A stretch of 64,000 nucleotides of DNA, taken from assembly GCF_001039355.2 (NCBI RefSeq), contig NW_019775816.1, forward strand, positions 103,503 to 167,502, written 5' to 3'. Positions 62,241 to 64,000 of the stretch are shown one piece after another (position 1 is the first letter of the stretch; every line of letters starts with the position of its first letter). This DNA is from Lingula anatina. Taxonomy: Eukaryota > Brachiopoda > Lingulata > Lingulida > Lingulidae. Both the position numbers and the translations under genes were made by a program. The notes under the pieces were generated by a model that searched no databases, was not told the origin of the DNA, and saw nothing but the letters and a program-made list of their open reading frames with translations.

Positions 62241-63089
62241 CTTGCCAGTTATTTGCTATTCCCTTTTTTTTTTTTTCAAGAGTCAGTCAGTCAATATTTC
62301 ATTAGCTATTGTAGAGTTTCGCCGGAGAAGGACTTGAAAACAAAATTTATCAAATTGACGAATTGACTAATAAGGATATCTGCGGTAATCGATCCAAACA
62401 AAAACATGCTTTGGTTGGAGCATTATACCTTGTTTTTTAACCTAAATTTAGATATCGTGATTTAAATAAACAAAGGGGTGATTTAGTGAACAACGAGGGA
62501 GATTTTCTTAGACGCAAACAGCTCATTTAAAATGTGACGTTAAACATAGATACAAACCTCAACCGATAATCGGGTTTATTAGTATAGCTGATAATAACAT
62601 ATAATTTGCGAGCTGATTCTGCCACGACATTGCTCATACGGTGTAATTTATCCTTATAATAACTTGTTTCTTAGAATTTATTTACCATTTTGTTCCAAAT
62701 ATACGCCCATCCCGTGCGTCATCTTATTACTTCAATCTGTCATGAAATACTTTGGCAGAATGAAATGCTTGTACTATCCGATTACTTTGCACATCGTAAG
62801 CCTAAGGGTCTAAAGATACTATGTTTGTCAATGCAGAGGGTTTCATTATTTATGCTGAAAGTTTCATAAGTTATAGCCAAAATGTTTGAGTGAAGAATAA
62901 AGGTAAGATAAGGAGAACATCAGAAACAAAATAGAAATGACACGGGACCAGAAGCAACATTTTATGGCAAAGTCTTAAAAAGGTGCATATTAAAAATGCA
63001 TCGTTTTTATTTGAAAAATATTTAGTAGTTGATTTCATTAAATCTGAAAATCGAGTTTGAAAGAAACTGCGTGGCTGTACATTGTAGGA

Positions 63090-63091
63090 TC

Positions 63092-63126
<35 letters not shown>

Positions 63127-63160
63127 ACAGTTGTTGTTGTTGTTATAGTTGTTGTTGTCG
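63090..63160. repeat. (TTG)n microsatellite
   Basis: TTG units with two short ACAG/ATAG interruptions. Confidence 0.9.
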
Positions 63161-63493
63161 TCGTGTTCGGTCCTAAAACCATACGTGTCATATTTGATCT
63201 ATCGTTTGCTGTTTTCAGTATGTTACACAGGAAATTCATCGAATGATAGACTTTGTGGTCTGATTAACTGATAACTGTTTTGTTTTATGATTTGAAATAA
63301 ACACAGAGCTAATTATGTCATGTTGGATAACAAAGCCCATGCGTAAGACGCACACGTCATATTCATATTTTCTCTAATTGTTGTCGGGTTATTTGTGAAA
63401 GTGGATTGAGTCGGGGTATTTGCTTCGGATTCCTTTAACTGAAATCAATACTGATTTTAAAAAACACTTTTTGGAACCCTTACCTGCCTGAGA

Positions 63494-63661
63494 ATGCGTC
63501 TACTTATTAAAGAAAACGATCTAAATGACCCTGATAAAATTGAAATAAGGATTGAAGCTTTCATTAATGATCTCAATTTCGAAACCCGAAATTTTAAACA
63601 CACGGAATCCTTCACTTTATCTCCCCTACATCTCCATTCACAAGTGCTACATATCAATTAA
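63494..63661 (+). other. 55-codon coding-like frame, not recognised
   Basis: ATG to TAA reads MRLLIKENDLNDPDKIEIRI, then EAFINDLNFETRNFKHTESF. Composition is protein-like (charged, amphipathic), but it has no domain that I recognise and no splice context. Possibly a retroelement or exon scrap. Confidence 0.2.
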
Positions 63662-63952
63662 TCCTACTGATAAAACAAAGCTCCATAGTTAACGGTATTA
63701 TTGGTACCAAACACACCACAATATTGATATGCGAACGGTGGTCCTAATCGCCCTTTTACATGTTATTTACAATCTGACTTGGGGATTTAGAGCACAATGT
63801 TAGGCCATATTTGTTCCAAACACAACGGGTAATCTTTGTGATGCATACTGAGGACCCATGATAACAAATTGGCTTGTTTTGGTGCTCATTGCCTTTTCAG
63901 GGGATTAAAATTGCCTTGCCTACCAATACGTACGTATACACACTGGGAGTCT

Positions 63953-63957
<5 letters not shown>

Positions 63958-64000
<43 letters not shown>
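63958..64000. repeat. (CA)n microsatellite running off the window end
   Basis: CA units to the last base; the full length is unknown. Confidence 0.95.

Larger units (their letters stand above)
39291..64000. other. About 25 kb without a secure gene
   Basis: Contains mobile-element remnants, microsatellites, a tandem duplication, a palindrome and several short coding-like fragments listed separately. No spliced gene model could be assembled. A possible first coding exon is noted near 58260 among the rejected items. Confidence 0.5.

Noticed and set aside
1-64000. CRISPR arrays, bacterial operons, rRNA genes
   Set aside because: No regularly spaced direct repeats with unique spacers, no ribosome-binding-site-led gene strings and no rRNA-like sequence; intron structure shows an animal nuclear genome.

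Overview
The window is nuclear DNA of an animal. It is AT-rich and holds spliced genes with GT-AG introns, large gene-poor intervals, many long microsatellites and homopolymers, and small inverted-repeat (MITE-like) elements. An innexin/pannexin-like channel gene, a divergent EAAT-type transporter and a decayed DZIP3-like HEPN domain (a domain that I recall as expanded in molluscs and other marine invertebrates) suggest a marine invertebrate, probably a lophotrochozoan. That placement is inference; nothing here fixes the species.

Layout. (1) 1-4.1 kb, minus strand: a complete SLC1-family (EAAT-like) transporter in eight coding exons, all intron phases agreeing. One base is missing in an A-run of exon 1, and two residues that define acidic amino-acid transport are replaced. 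(2) 5.8-6.6 kb, minus strand: a broken DZIP3-like HEPN domain next to a Tc1-like transposase scrap. (3) 7.2-9.3 kb: a 2.05-kb element with terminal inverted repeats, internal tandem repeats and a nested 127-bp MITE. (4) 9.45-10.2 kb: an unrecognised minus-strand reading frame with one internal stop. (5) 11.4-14.4 kb, minus strand: a two-coding-exon, four-helix innexin/pannexin-like channel with a very long, low-complexity cytoplasmic tail. (6) 14.4-33.3 kb: about 19 kb with no recognisable gene. (7) 33.3-34.9 kb, plus strand: a single-coding-exon leucine-rich-repeat receptor without a TIR domain. (8) 38.4-39.2 kb, plus strand: the terminal exon of a PTB-domain protein closest to PID1. (9) 39.2-64 kb: no secure gene. 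It holds two copies of a 'CAGGGGCGG' MITE, a tRNA-like SINE candidate, a foldback palindrome, a 588-bp tandem duplication broken by a poly-G tract and an ambiguous base, and long (TA)n, (CT)n, (GT)n and (CA)n tracts.

The recognised genes are unrelated to one another (transporter, channel, receptor, adaptor), and I see no operon-like or pathway clustering. I did not find a clearly new biological system. The best leads are the altered substrate site of the SLC1 transporter, the glycosylation-rich channel with its disordered tail, and the nested mobile elements.
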